From Streptomyces sp. RFCAC02 (lineage in GTDB: Bacteria > Actinomycetota > Actinomycetes > Streptomycetales > Streptomycetaceae): a stretch of 64,000 bases of DNA. Position 1 is the first letter of the stretch. Each line of letters opens with the position of its first letter. A program made the translations under genes and the position numbers. The stretch covers positions 2,645,501 through 2,709,500 of the forward strand of contig NZ_SAUH01000001.1 in assembly GCF_004193175.1 (NCBI RefSeq). The letters are read 5' to 3'. Of this stretch, positions 25,202-33,190 are shown piece by piece. A model generated the notes under the pieces. It was given only the letters and a program-made list of their open reading frames with translations, ran no database searches and was not told the origin of the DNA.

Positions 25202-25785
25202 TCTGGTGGTGCAAGGCCCGGCGAGCCCATGTCCTGCTGCCGCTCGGGCTGTTGTCGCTGTTCGTCCTGTCGCTGGTGCTCCAGAGCCGGGAGACGCCGC
25301 TTCCGTCGATCACCGCGTCCGGCAGCGCTGAGCACACGCTCATGTCGTTCGCGCCGCTCCCGTTCGTCGCGACGCTCGCCCTGTGTCTCGACTCGCGGCT
25401 GCCCGCCGCCGAGATCTCCGGCACGCGACCCGTACGTGCCATGGACGCCGCGCTGACGGGCGCGGCCCTGGCGGTCGCCGTCACCATGTGCCTGCTGACC
25501 GGCCTCGTACTGGACTCCACGACGGTCATGGCGGCCGGGCGGAACACCGTCTTCCTCGCCGCACTGGTGCTCGTACTGCAGCCGTTCGCGGGCCAGGGCG
25601 CCGTCCTGGCGCCGGCCACCTGGCTGATCGCCGTCGCGCTCGTCGGTTTCCGGGGGCCGCGGGACCCGTATCCCTGGACCATCGTCCCCGAACGGGCGGG
25701 CGCGCCGCACGCCGCGCTCGGCACCGTCCTCCTTCTCCTGGCAGCGGCGGCCATCCAGTTGCGCGCCCCGAGGAACACACCATGA
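25198..25785 (+). CDS. second membrane subunit of the ABC exporter
   Basis: The 195-residue protein starts at ATG 25198 (ATGA overlap with the preceding gene) and has about five or six membrane segments. The first is MIWWCKARRAHVLLPLGLLS and the last is ALGTVLLLLAAAAIQL. It has no recognisable enzymatic motif. Size and position match small permease partners in actinobacterial ABC exporters of the form permease-permease-ATPase. Its stop overlaps the ATPase start by 4 nt, so the three proteins should be made in fixed ratio. Confidence 0.75.
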   Translation: MIWWCKARRAHVLLPLGLLSLFVLSLVLQSRETPLPSITASGSAEHTLMSFAPLPFVATLALCLDSRLPAAEISGTRPVRAMDAALTGAALAVAVTMCLLTGLVLDSTTVMAAGRNTVFLAALVLVLQPFAGQGAVLAPATWLIAVALVGFRGPRDPYPWTIVPERAGAPHAALGTVLLLLAAAAIQLRAPRNTP

Positions 25786-26540
25786 CCACGCCCGTGAACG
25801 CGAATCTCGAACTCTCCGCCTGCACCTACGGCTACCGGCGCCGCCGCCGGCCCGTCATCGAGGAGCTGACCTACACCGTCCCGGACGGACTGACGATCCT
25901 CCTCGGCCCCAACGGCGCGGGGAAGTCCACCCTCCTGAAGCTCGCCGCTTCCGTCCTCGCCCCGCGCTCGGGGCGTATCAGCTGCGGTGGCCTGGAGTTC
26001 GCCTCGACGTCCTACCGTCGGGCCGTGGCGTGGATGCCGCAGACCATCACGCCGCTGCCGTCTCTCACGGCCCGCGAGTACGTCGCGTACGTCGGCTGGC
26101 TCAAGGGCATGTCGCGGAGCGACGCGTGGCAGCGGGCACGGGACGCGCTCCGGCGCGTCGAACTCGCCGACAAGGCGACGGAGAAGACATCCCGCCTCTC
26201 CGGCGGCCAGCTCCGGCGCGTCGGCGTCGCGTCGGCCCTCGTCCACGACGCCCGCGTCCTGCTGCTCGACGAGCCGACGGCCGGCATGGACCCGCGCCAG
26301 CGCCGCGTCTTCCGGGACATCCTCGCCACGCTGCGCGGCGAGGTGACCGTTCTCCTGTCCACCCACGACGTCGCCGACCTCGCGGAGGAGGCCGACCACG
26401 TCACCGTCCTCGACGCGGGCCGCGTGGTCCACACCGGCTCCACCGCGTCGTTCTTCCACCACACCCCGCCCGGCACCACACCCGGCCGCGCGGCCGAGGC
26501 CGCCTACACGGCCCTGCTCGGTGACAGCGCGGAGGTCTGA
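25782..26540 (+). CDS. ABC transporter ATP-binding protein
   Basis: The 252-residue ATPase has Walker A GPNGAGKST (about 40-48), a Q-loop in WMPQ, signature LSGGQLRR (about 143-150), Walker B VLLLDEPTAGMD, and a switch His in LLSTHDVADLAEEADHV. It is of the single-domain exporter type (CcmA-like) that energises ABC-2-like permeases. ATG 25782 overlaps the previous gene. It is the last gene of the operon and ends just before GC content drops at the island boundary. The substrate is unknown. Confidence 0.93.
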   Translation: MTTPVNANLELSACTYGYRRRRRPVIEELTYTVPDGLTILLGPNGAGKSTLLKLAASVLAPRSGRISCGGLEFASTSYRRAVAWMPQTITPLPSLTAREYVAYVGWLKGMSRSDAWQRARDALRRVELADKATEKTSRLSGGQLRRVGVASALVHDARVLLLDEPTAGMDPRQRRVFRDILATLRGEVTVLLSTHDVADLAEEADHVTVLDAGRVVHTGSTASFFHHTPPGTTPGRAAEAAYTALLGDSAEV

Positions 26541-26615
26541 GCGGGACGACCGCGAACACCGACGGCCAACGGAACGTGGTGGGCCGACACCGATCACCCA
26601 CCACGGCCCAACGGC

Positions 26616-27122
26616 CTACGAACCGGCGACATCATGCGGCCGTTCACACGGGTCCTGCTGAAGATGCAGCCGGCGGAGGTCCTGCAGAGCGGCGACGGGA
26701 AACGCAAACCGAACCCACTTCGTGCGATAACCGTCCTCGCCATGGACCTGCAGCACTGACTGAGCGGCTTGCATGACGGCATGAGCGAAAGCGCCCCGCT
26801 GCTGTGTCGAGCCCCAGAGGAGCACACCCTCCCGGTCGGGAACATCGAAGCTCGCGAACATGTCCGGGAAATAGTGGATCGCCACATCAACCTTCGTTCC
26901 CCTACGCCGCAGAACCCACCTCACCTCAGCCGGTTCGAGATCGGAGGAGAAGCGCTGAACGGCCACGGGGCCATAGAGACCCGCCACACCATGAAGCACG
27001 TCAGCAAGAGCATCCGTGCAATAGCTGACTATGTCCTTCCGCTCCGAGTGCTGATCCTTGATGCAGTATGTTGCCGACCCACTGCCACTCAGCTCCCAGC
27101 TGAACCTGAGATCGTTGGTCAT
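26616..27122 (-). CDS. uncharacterised 168-residue protein
   Basis: The frame begins at ATG 27120-27122 after a GGGGAGAGG ribosome site and runs to 26616. It has no signal or membrane segment. The sequence FSWELSGSGSATYCIKDQHSERKDIVSYCTDALADVLHGVAGLYG is followed by VRWVLRRRGTKVDVAIHYFPDMFASFDVPD. It is an alpha/beta protein with several aromatic and acidic residues, similar in type to small actinobacterial hypothetical proteins that sit near toxin or defence loci. I cannot assign a family. GC content is lower than in the neighbouring ABC operon, consistent with the start of the island. Confidence 0.65.
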   Translation of the reverse strand: MTNDLRFSWELSGSGSATYCIKDQHSERKDIVSYCTDALADVLHGVAGLYGPVAVQRFSSDLEPAEVRWVLRRRGTKVDVAIHYFPDMFASFDVPDREGVLLWGSTQQRGAFAHAVMQAAQSVLQVHGEDGYRTKWVRFAFPVAALQDLRRLHLQQDPCERPHDVAGS

Positions 27123-27357
27123 CCACCTCTCCCCGCGATCGTCCCGGAAGACGGTACATCACGCATTCCCACCAATGATCCACTCCGCATGCTGGAAGAC
27201 TTCCTCGAAGCTGGCAAGGAAATCAAAAAGAATGCGGTCGCGCTCCTGAACTGCTTCTCATCCACCTCCTGTCGGCCCCGGCCCTTCAACCGCGCCGACG
27301 GCGCCCTCGCCCGCTCCCGTTGCGTCGCTGCCTGCGGTGGCTTGAGTTGACGTGTCT
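27123..27357. other. island spacer with a short protein-like remnant
   Basis: On the - strand a peptide ending FDFLASFEEVFQHAEWIIGG then NA and stop (27166 to about 27260) looks like a genuine protein C-terminus but lacks a start. A neighbouring frame with a good AGGAGG site would give only 12 residues. This is probably a decayed gene upstream of 26616-27122. Confidence 0.3.
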
Positions 27358-27792
27358 CTACATCGCGCAGGCGTCGGCGATAGCTTGCGTGTCCCAGTAG
27401 AACGGACGGACCTCGGTGATCCGCCCGCCCTTCACCGTGATCGCTTGCAGAAGCGGGAAACTGAGCTCACGCCCGGTCGCCCGCGCGCGAGCACGAACCT
27501 GCGTGAGCACGACCGCAGTCTCACCGGTGGCGAGAAACTCCTGCTCCCGCATGTCGAACGACTCCCACACCTCTCCCATCCTGAGGAAGAACTGCGTGAT
27601 CCCCTTGTGCCCGCGCCAGATACCTCCATAGGGCAACGCATCCGCCTGACGCAGCTCGACATCCGGCGCGAAGAAGGGGGCGAGCCGCTCGAAGAAGGCA
27701 TCGCTGGAGCCTCCCTCATTCAGATACTCCGCCTCAGCCGCATACATGCCGGTGAGAACTGTCACCGACTCCGTGGTGATTGACTTCGTCAT
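27358..27792 (-). CDS. SnoaL/NTF2-like protein
   Basis: The 144-residue protein starts at ATG 27790-27792 (MTKSITTESVTVLTGMYAAEAEYLNEG). It shows the cone-shaped NTF2-fold pattern: a helix pair, then FFAPDVELRQADALPYGGIWRGHKGITQFFLRMGEVWESF, then strands ending in GGRITEVRPFYWD. The family includes polyketide cyclases, ketosteroid isomerases and many small-molecule-binding proteins. The key acid of true cyclases cannot be assigned. Cytoplasmic. It is a single gene inside the island. Confidence 0.8.
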   Translation of the reverse strand: MTKSITTESVTVLTGMYAAEAEYLNEGGSSDAFFERLAPFFAPDVELRQADALPYGGIWRGHKGITQFFLRMGEVWESFDMREQEFLATGETAVVLTQVRARARATGRELSFPLLQAITVKGGRITEVRPFYWDTQAIADACAM

Positions 27793-28098
27793 GCCGTCAG
27801 CATGAGCAACACGGAATGCCCATGCTGGCGGAAACCGGACATCGCTGTTTCTGCGCAGTCGCCACAGCCGCAACACGCCCCCAGCCCTACACCCTTATTC
27901 CGCGGCCCCGACGTCCCGCAGCAGAGGTCGCGAAACACTGCTTCGACGCGTGCTCCCCCCACGGGTGCGAGTGCTCCCAGACGGCTCGAGCAGCGCCACG
28001 CTGCGGCCGACAGCCCCGGCGAGCGCCACTGCTGACGCATCTGTCACACCCTCGCGGACCCACAGCTCGGCAGCCCGCAGGACCTCATACAGGCCGCG
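27793..28098. other. non-coding or decayed spacer in the island
   Basis: Roughly 300 nt with several overlapping short frames on both strands, none with a ribosome site or sustained protein-like composition. I see no gene, repeat or terminator here. Confidence 0.4.
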
Positions 28099-28461
28099 TT
28101 GGAGGACGAGCCCACCAACCAGCCGGAGAGCAGGTCGCGCACGAACCTGACGCTCGCCCTCGCCGTACTGCCTGTCCCTCTCTACTACCTCCCGGTGGCG
28201 GGCATACCGCTCGCCCTCGCGAGCGCGGCCGCCGCGACGTTCCGCCTGTGGCGCTCCACACCATGGCCCCGGAGCGAGAAACGGCTGGCGACAACACTCA
28301 TCTTCGCGCCGGCGCTGATACTGCCCCTCGTATGGCTCCTGCTGGGCACGATCACCCTCACCGGCTCACTGATCGCGGCCGAGACCGCCCTCGTGCCACC
28401 CGTCATCGGAGCAGCACGGCTCGCCCTGACCGCCGCCCGACTACGCCGACACCACCGCTGA
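28099..28461 (+). CDS. small membrane protein
   Basis: The 120-residue frame has a polar N-terminus (EDEPTNQPESRSRTN) and three hydrophobic segments (LTLALAVLPVPLYYLPVAGI; ATTLIFAPALILPLVWLLLG; LIAAETALVPPVIGAARLAL), ending in a basic tail. The only in-frame start is TTG 28099; the frame is closed further upstream by TGA, and no good ribosome site is visible. It could be the 3' part of a gene that has lost its start. No family recognised. If expressed, it would be in the cytoplasmic membrane. Confidence 0.5.
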   Translation: MEDEPTNQPESRSRTNLTLALAVLPVPLYYLPVAGIPLALASAAAATFRLWRSTPWPRSEKRLATTLIFAPALILPLVWLLLGTITLTGSLIAAETALVPPVIGAARLALTAARLRRHHR

Positions 28462-28499
28462 ACCCTGGCGCCGCCCCTTTCCGGCGGCGCCTGATCAGT

Positions 28500-28740
28500 T
28501 CACGCACACAGCGCCTTCAGGCACCATGAGCGAACAGCCACCCGTGCCGCGTGAACGAGGATCGTCTGGATACGGGGGGGGGCGGACCGGATCGGTTCCA
28601 AGTAAAGGACACGTGGCGGACCAGGACCTGTCCTGGTCCGCGTGAGAGACATCCCTCCCGGCGCGCCGCGCCCAGCGTGCTTCCCGCCATAGGTCTGCTG
28701 TCGCCGCGGTTCTCCACACATCCCCCCACCGTCAGGCACC
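28500..28740 (-). pseudogene. degenerate fragment related to the remnant at 37046-37294
   Basis: The - strand carries SFTWNRSG followed, in a shifted frame, by QTILVHAARVAV. The remnant at 37046-37294 has FTWNRSG and QTILAHAAHEAV in one frame. DNA similarity is clear over about 80 bp (28553-28632 against 37085-37162). Here the frame is broken by an expanded G-run (nine G at about 28576-28584). A decayed paralogue. Confidence 0.45.
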
Positions 28741-28790
28741 CCGACGCCCGTAACGGTCAGTAATCACGCATACCGGTGTGACACAACGGC

Positions 28791-29201
28791 ATGGTAGCGT
28801 CACACCGCTCACTGGCCGACGGCATGTACACAACCTCAGGGGGCGCCGGGGTGGAATTCACGGTTGAAACGGCCACCGTTTCCGGGAGAACGGCCCGGCT
28901 CGGCCTGGTCTGCACGGGGATGCCGACATCAGCAGTGTTGTTGGGCAAGGACTGCGGGTCGGACTGCCCTGCCGAGACACCGGTAGGGCTCAGAGGGCTG
29001 GAATCGGACTGGATCGGCTGGGTAAAGCGGTTCCCGGTCCTGCGTAGGATGCCCGGTCTGATCGCACGTGGCGTGATGATGGTCGGCCGGCGCAAAAGGA
29101 GCCGCCTCGCGGCGGAGGGTGCCCACAGCCCCATGCGCAGGATCGCCAGTTTGTCCGCGGTCAGCCTCGCCAGCGGCGTCGTGTCGCTGATCGTCACCTG
29201 A
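28791..29201 (+). CDS. hypothetical open frame upstream of an element-type gene
   Basis: The 136-residue frame from ATG 28791 ends 13 nt before the next + strand gene, as an operon partner would. Composition is plausible (FTVETATVSGRTARLGLVCTG), but the antisense frame over the same bases (GTG 29197 to 28757) has equally good codon use. I cannot decide which, if either, is real. No family recognised. Confidence 0.3.
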   Translation: MVASHRSLADGMYTTSGGAGVEFTVETATVSGRTARLGLVCTGMPTSAVLLGKDCGSDCPAETPVGLRGLESDWIGWVKRFPVLRRMPGLIARGVMMVGRRKRSRLAAEGAHSPMRRIASLSAVSLASGVVSLIVT

Positions 29202-29214
29202 CAGGGGCGGGGCA

Positions 29215-30009
29215 ATGATCCTCGAACTCCAACGCGCGGCCAACCGCCGCATGCGCATGACGATTCTCGTTCTCGCCGGACTGGTCGTCCTCCTCGCCAG
29301 CGGCCTGCTGGGTGCTCTGTTGTTCGGCGGCGGCTCCGGCGAGGACGGCGGTAGCGGAGCAGCACCCGCTGCCTCGTCCTCCTCAGCCGGCCCGGACGGT
29401 GACGACGATGACGGTTCCGTCGAAACCCTGCCGCCCTCCGACGGGTACACCGCCCCGGAGCAGTATGTGCAGTTGCCGGTGGGCAGCGGCGAGACGGAGG
29501 GCCTGCCGACCGGGTTTCCGCACACGCCCGAGGGCGCCATCGCCGTGCTGGTCTCCAGCAGCCGCTACGCCTCTTCGTGGGACCCGGAGGAGATCCGCCG
29601 CAACATCCGCGTCTACGCGACCGAGGACGACAAGGACGAGCTGCTGGCCCTGGCGGACCAGGGGGCGCAGGTCATGCGCAGCCACGTCGGCATCCCCGAG
29701 ACCGGGCCGATCCCGCCCGGGGCGACAGTGAACTCATGGGTCATCGGCGTCCAGTGGGAAGAACTGTCCGCCGACCACGTGCGGGTCAGCACGCTCGTCC
29801 GCCTCACCTACTCCGCCGGGGAGGGCGAGGAACGCCACACAGAGCTGATCTCCGCCACCGGCGACGTGGTCTGGGAAGACGGCGACTGGAAGAACACCCC
29901 GGTGTCCCCCGAGATCGCCTCGGACGCCCCCGAGGTCGGCGGCGACATCGGGTCCCAGGGGTTCATCGACGCCGGCTGGATCGCCATCAGGGAAGGGGAC
30001 CGGCGGTGA
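29215..30009 (+). CDS. membrane-anchored protein of integrative/conjugative-element type
   Basis: The 264-residue protein starts at ATG 29215 after GGGGCGGGG. It has one N-terminal membrane segment (MTILVLAGLVVLLASGLLGALL), an acidic Ser/Gly-rich linker (about 40-65) and a folded extracytoplasmic domain with YVQLPVGSGETEGLPTGFPH and EGAIAVLVSSSRYASSWDPEEIRRN, then SWVIGVQWEELSADHVRVSTLVRLTY. I recall this combination from Streptomyces integrative and conjugative elements, beside transfer genes and a second small exported protein. A role in a mating-pair or transfer complex is inferred. The next gene overlaps its stop (GTGA). Confidence 0.7.
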   Translation: MILELQRAANRRMRMTILVLAGLVVLLASGLLGALLFGGGSGEDGGSGAAPAASSSSAGPDGDDDDGSVETLPPSDGYTAPEQYVQLPVGSGETEGLPTGFPHTPEGAIAVLVSSSRYASSWDPEEIRRNIRVYATEDDKDELLALADQGAQVMRSHVGIPETGPIPPGATVNSWVIGVQWEELSADHVRVSTLVRLTYSAGEGEERHTELISATGDVVWEDGDWKNTPVSPEIASDAPEVGGDIGSQGFIDAGWIAIREGDRR

Positions 30010-30472
30010 AGCGTGCAGCAGCCCTGCTCCTGCTGCCAGCTGCGCTCCTGACGGCGTCTCCCGCACCGGCGGCCACGGCCGCCCCGGACCGGGGGCCGCG
30101 GCGGCTGCACCAGCAGCCGCTCCCGCCGATGTCGACCGGAACAGCTGCGCGGTCGGATTCTTGACATTGGGGCTGTTGATCGGGGACGACATGGAGAGCC
30201 TCGCCGCTGCCGAGGCAGCAATCAACACCGCCGAGTTGCGGACCCGAGCCCAGTTCCTCACCCGCGCAGCCACCGCACACCTCCGCATGCGGGACGTCGA
30301 AGCAGCCTGCACCACGGCGCACGAAGCCCTGTCGCGAGCCGCACGGCTCCAGTCTGCCCGGTTGAACGAACACGTGCAGGCGTGCACCGACGAACTCGCC
30401 GCGGACGGCCACACCACCCACGCCGCGGACGTCACCGAACGGGACGCCTGCCTGCTACGGACGGAGCCCTGA
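30006..30472 (+). pseudogene. broken gene: exported element protein fused to a regulator C-terminus
   Basis: GTG 30006 (overlapping the previous stop) begins a signal peptide MKRAAALLLLPAALLTASPA, but the frame dies after about 50 residues. Shifting by one base near 30090 restores PGPGAAAAAPAAAPADVDRN and then SCAVG, expected of the second element protein. From about 30155 the same frame changes character to ESLAAAEAAINTAELRTRAQF followed by AHEALSRAARLQSARL and ERDACLL. This resembles the TPR-like C-terminus of XRE regulators that usually precede HAD genes. So a truncated exported protein is joined to a regulator remnant. The join marks a recombination point. Confidence 0.6.
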
Positions 30473-30474
30473 CC

Positions 30475-31188
30475 ATGTCCGACGCCGTACTCGTCCTTTG
30501 GGACATCGACCGCACACTCCTGTACGTCGGCGACACGGACCGACAGGTCTACCGCGAGACGTTCCACCAGGTCGTCGGCCGGCCCGCGGAGAAGCTCCCC
30601 GAACGGGGCACCGGAGTGACGATGCCGCTCGCTATTCGCACGCTCCTCCTGGACAACGGCGTGGCCGAGCGGGACGTCCCCCGACTGCTGTCCCGGATGG
30701 TGCAACGCCTGCCCCAACGCCTAGCCACACACGTCGAAGAGATGAAGCACAGCGGCACACTCCTGCCGGGCGCGATGGAATCGCTCCAAGCCGTGTACAC
30801 GGCACCTTCCCTTCTCCCGGCCGTGGTCACGGGGAATCTGAAACCGAACGCCGAGATCAAACTCCGCGCCTTCGCACTGACCCCCTACCTCGACCTTGAC
30901 ATCGGGGCTTTCGCTTCCGACGACCAGCACCGTCCCGCCCTCGTCGGCATCGCCCAGGACCGCGCAGAGAAGAAGCACGGCATCGAGTTCACCCAGTCCA
31001 ACACCGTCATCGTCGGCGACTCGCTCGAAGACGTCCGCACTGGGCTGGAAGGCGGCGCACTGGTGATCGGCATAGCAAGCGGCAAGAGCTCCGCCACAGA
31101 TCTCAGACGAGCTGGCGCCAACCTCGTCCTGCCCAGCCTACGAAACGCCGGAGACCTGCTGGCCTCCATAACTACCCTGACCCAGTAG
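30475..31188 (+). CDS. HAD-family hydrolase
   Basis: The 237-residue protein has the four HAD motifs: motif I LWDIDRTLL (nucleophile Asp and acid Asp two residues on, about 8-12), motif II VVTGN at about 124, a Lys before motif III, and motif IV VIVGDSLEDVRTG at about 184. A helical cap lies between motifs I and II. It is a cytoplasmic phosphatase-type enzyme with unknown substrate. ATG 30475 lies 2 nt after the regulator-like remnant. In other Streptomyces such HAD genes follow an intact XRE/TPR regulator, so this one has probably lost its partner. Confidence 0.88.
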   Translation: MSDAVLVLWDIDRTLLYVGDTDRQVYRETFHQVVGRPAEKLPERGTGVTMPLAIRTLLLDNGVAERDVPRLLSRMVQRLPQRLATHVEEMKHSGTLLPGAMESLQAVYTAPSLLPAVVTGNLKPNAEIKLRAFALTPYLDLDIGAFASDDQHRPALVGIAQDRAEKKHGIEFTQSNTVIVGDSLEDVRTGLEGGALVIGIASGKSSATDLRRAGANLVLPSLRNAGDLLASITTLTQ

Positions 31189-31396
31189 GGCCTCACTGCA
31201 CGTCACCGCGGTCAACGGCCAGCAGGCACCGACGTCCCAACTCAACGGCCATCGTTGATCGCGGATCTGCATGCTCCGCAGGGCCACCCGCGCGACGCCC
31301 GCATGACCTGTGGCACACCGGCATCCTCTTCTGGGAGAATCCCTACATGATTCACGGCTGCAGATATGACTATGACACCTTCATGGATAGCGGGAG
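31189..31396. other. island spacer before the 31.4-kb gene
   Basis: About 210 nt of lower GC with two copies of CAACGGCCA-like sequence (31213-31221 and 31243-31251) but no clear gene. The promoter for the following gene presumably lies at its right end. Confidence 0.35.
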
Positions 31397-31408
31397 GTGC
31401 GTGATGCC

Positions 31409-31777
31409 ATGAGAACAACCCTGCGTGTCACGCTAGAAGGTGATCTCTGTTTACTGGGCCTCGGAAAGCCGCAACGCGACTTGATTCGAGAGGTGCTGTC
31501 GTTCTTGAGGGATCGCGAGGATGGGGATATCGCTTCTGTGGTTCGCGCCGGGGTTGATCGAGCGAGTTTGGGGCGAGTAAAGGAGAAGCTGACCGGCCGC
31601 GATATTGGCCTTTCGATTGAGGAGGTGCATATCCTCTTCTCCGCGCTAACCGCCACCGTCGCAACAGTTCCATCCGAGCAGGAATTCTTCACCAGGATTG
31701 GATTCTTCAAAGAGCAGGCAGTGTCGCTAGCAAACGCGCTCGTACGCGACATCGCATATGCTGTCGATTCACGGTAA
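31409..31777 (+). CDS. uncharacterised 122-residue protein in low-GC segment
   Basis: From ATG 31409 (a GGGAGG site lies upstream; GTG 31397 is an alternative) the product reads MRTTLRVTLEGDLCLLGLGK, then QRDLIREVLSFLRDREDGDI, and ends in a helical segment with FFTRIGFFKEQAVSLANALV. It is largely alpha-helical, cytoplasmic, and has codon use clearly less GC-biased than the flanking genes, which indicates recent transfer. No family recognised. It could be an immunity-type or regulator-accessory protein, but nothing in the sequence shows this. Confidence 0.6.
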   Translation: MRTTLRVTLEGDLCLLGLGKPQRDLIREVLSFLRDREDGDIASVVRAGVDRASLGRVKEKLTGRDIGLSIEEVHILFSALTATVATVPSEQEFFTRIGFFKEQAVSLANALVRDIAYAVDSR

Positions 31778-32018
31778 GCAAGACTGGATGAATCATGGTC
31801 ATCAACCGCGCACCAACCCCGCTCGATCATTGCATCCATGCTGTGGCTGGTGAGTAGTGGGTGGCAGGAGCAAAACAGAAGCCTCGTCAGGGTGTGCTTT
31901 GAGGGGGCTTCCGCGACGGTTGTCGGCAATTCCGATGGCAGTGTCAGGGGCTGGCCGGCGATGGGCCGATCTCCAGGGGCCGTTGTCGGGTCACCTGAGG
32001 GTGTTACCCAGCACGTCG
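31778..32018. other. low-GC spacer
   Basis: About 240 nt with no convincing frame on either strand. GC is well below the genome average. Confidence 0.35.
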
Positions 32019-32655
32019 ATGGCTTGCCTTTGGGTGAACCCGAGCGAGGGAGAGACATGGGAGCTGGCTGACAGGGTGGCGGGAGCGCTTGAGCGGTCGA
32101 AGGCTTCTGATATACCGACGCGAATCCAGGCATTGGAAGCGCTCACAGAGCCTGTCCAAGAAATTGTCCAACGCGCCATTATCCGAATCGGAACTGGAAC
32201 TGCTGCACGCGCTCAAGCGAGGCGGCGTGCGGGAGATCGCCGTCGACGGGGCGGACGTCCCGGCCGGACCGCCCGTCGTCGACAACCTCCTCGACAGGCT
32301 GCGCCGGCTGGAGGCCGTCGCCGACGACGAGACGCGGGAGGTCGCGCTGCGCATGAACGCCCTCGACGCGGACCGGAGGGACACCGTGCGGGCCGTCCTG
32401 GACAGCAGCGCCCTACTCGACGCGCTCCGGGACGAACACGTCCGCGCACTCACCGAGACGGCCGCCGCGCTCCCCGCCGAGCGGACCGCATCGGCGCTCC
32501 GGGTGCTGCGCACGCCGGCTCTCCTCGACGCGTTGGCGGAGGAGCGGATCGGCGACATCGCGCGGGAGTCGGCCCGGCTCTCCCCCGGCAGCCGGCAGGC
32601 GGTGCTGACGTTGATCGGACACCTGCAGGACGTCGAACGAGGCCCCGCCGGGTAG
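32019..32655 (+). pseudogene. frameshifted gene spanning a GC-content junction
   Basis: One frame from ATG 32019 gives WELADRVAGALERSKASDIP followed by TRIQALEALTEPVQEIVQRA. At about 32170-32190 it stops making sense, while the adjacent frame continues SESELELLHALKRGGVREIA and a long Leu/Arg/Ala-rich helical region to TAG at 32653-32655. GC content rises sharply at about 32205. Either one helical protein has lost a base, or foreign DNA has replaced the 5' end of a native gene. No family recognised. A shorter product from 32089 in the second frame is possible but begins with poor sequence. Confidence 0.5.
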
Positions 32656-32671
32656 CCCCGCCCCGCGGACG

Positions 32672-32899
32672 TCACGCCGCGTCGGTACCGGCCTCGTCCA
32701 GCAGGCGGGGGTCGAGGCCGAGCGCCGCCACGATGAGCACCGGCGACAGGTGCGGCATCAGCAGCTGGGCAGCGGCCAGCGTCGTCCGGTCACGGAGGAG
32801 CCCGGGGACGCCCGTCTCGTGCCCGTCCTTCAGGTCGAACGTGATCTCCGTTCCGCCCGGCAGACGGAACCGCACTCGACACGCCGCGTCAGAAGTCAT
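32672..32899 (-). CDS. small 75-residue protein
   Basis: From ATG 32897-32899 the product reads MTSDAACRVRFRLPGGTEITF, then KDGHETGVPGLLRDRTTLAAAQ and SPVLIVAALGLDPRLL. It has high-GC codon use typical of the host and a compact beta-then-helix layout. It lies 46 nt downstream of another small - strand gene, and the two probably form one unit. No ribosome site is strong and no family is recognised. It is convergent with the broken gene ending at 32655. Confidence 0.5.
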   Translation of the reverse strand: MTSDAACRVRFRLPGGTEITFDLKDGHETGVPGLLRDRTTLAAAQLLMPHLSPVLIVAALGLDPRLLDEAGTDAA

Positions 32900-32945
32900 C
32901 GCAGCGCCCGAAGAAAGAATCCGGAAAGCGCGTCGGATCGATCAA

Positions 32946-33149
32946 TCATTGCCCATCCTCACGTGACACCCACCCGCTCGGGCACTTCTTACGCAACCAC
33001 TCGGCGTATGTCAACGCTGCGCCGCACCAGGTCGTTTGCGTCTCGCCCGCCTCTCGCGGGACGAGAAGGAAAAACGCTTCTGCGGCTTTTTCTCGGCAGG
33101 CGAGAAAGTATCTGCGCAACTCGATTTCCGTGATGGCAGAGGTGTGCAC
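32946..33149 (-). CDS. small 67-residue protein
   Basis: GTG 33147-33149 is preceded by GGGGAG. The product HTSAITEIELRRYFLACREK and AAEAFFLLVPREAGETQTTW, then ALTYAEWLRKKCPSGWVS, has convincing protein composition with a helical N-terminal half. It is too short for signal or domain assignment. It faces the divergent quinone-reductase-like gene 41 nt away and may share its promoter region. Unknown function. Confidence 0.5.
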   Translation of the reverse strand: MHTSAITEIELRRYFLACREKAAEAFFLLVPREAGETQTTWCGAALTYAEWLRKKCPSGWVSREDGQ

Positions 33150-33190
33150 TAATCTCCCCGGGGGCGAAGTCGGAATCCCGAAGGAGCGAA

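Noticed and set aside
27166..27275. A 12-codon frame with a perfect AGGAGG site and an overlapping longer GTG frame ending at the next gene's ATG
   Set aside because: Neither has convincing composition, and the protein-like peptide is in the third frame without a start; kept only as a remnant note.
28757..29197. A 146-residue - strand frame antisense to 28791-29201
   Set aside because: Codon bias is as good as on the + strand, but there is no ribosome site and no operon neighbour, so I listed the + strand alternative at low confidence instead.
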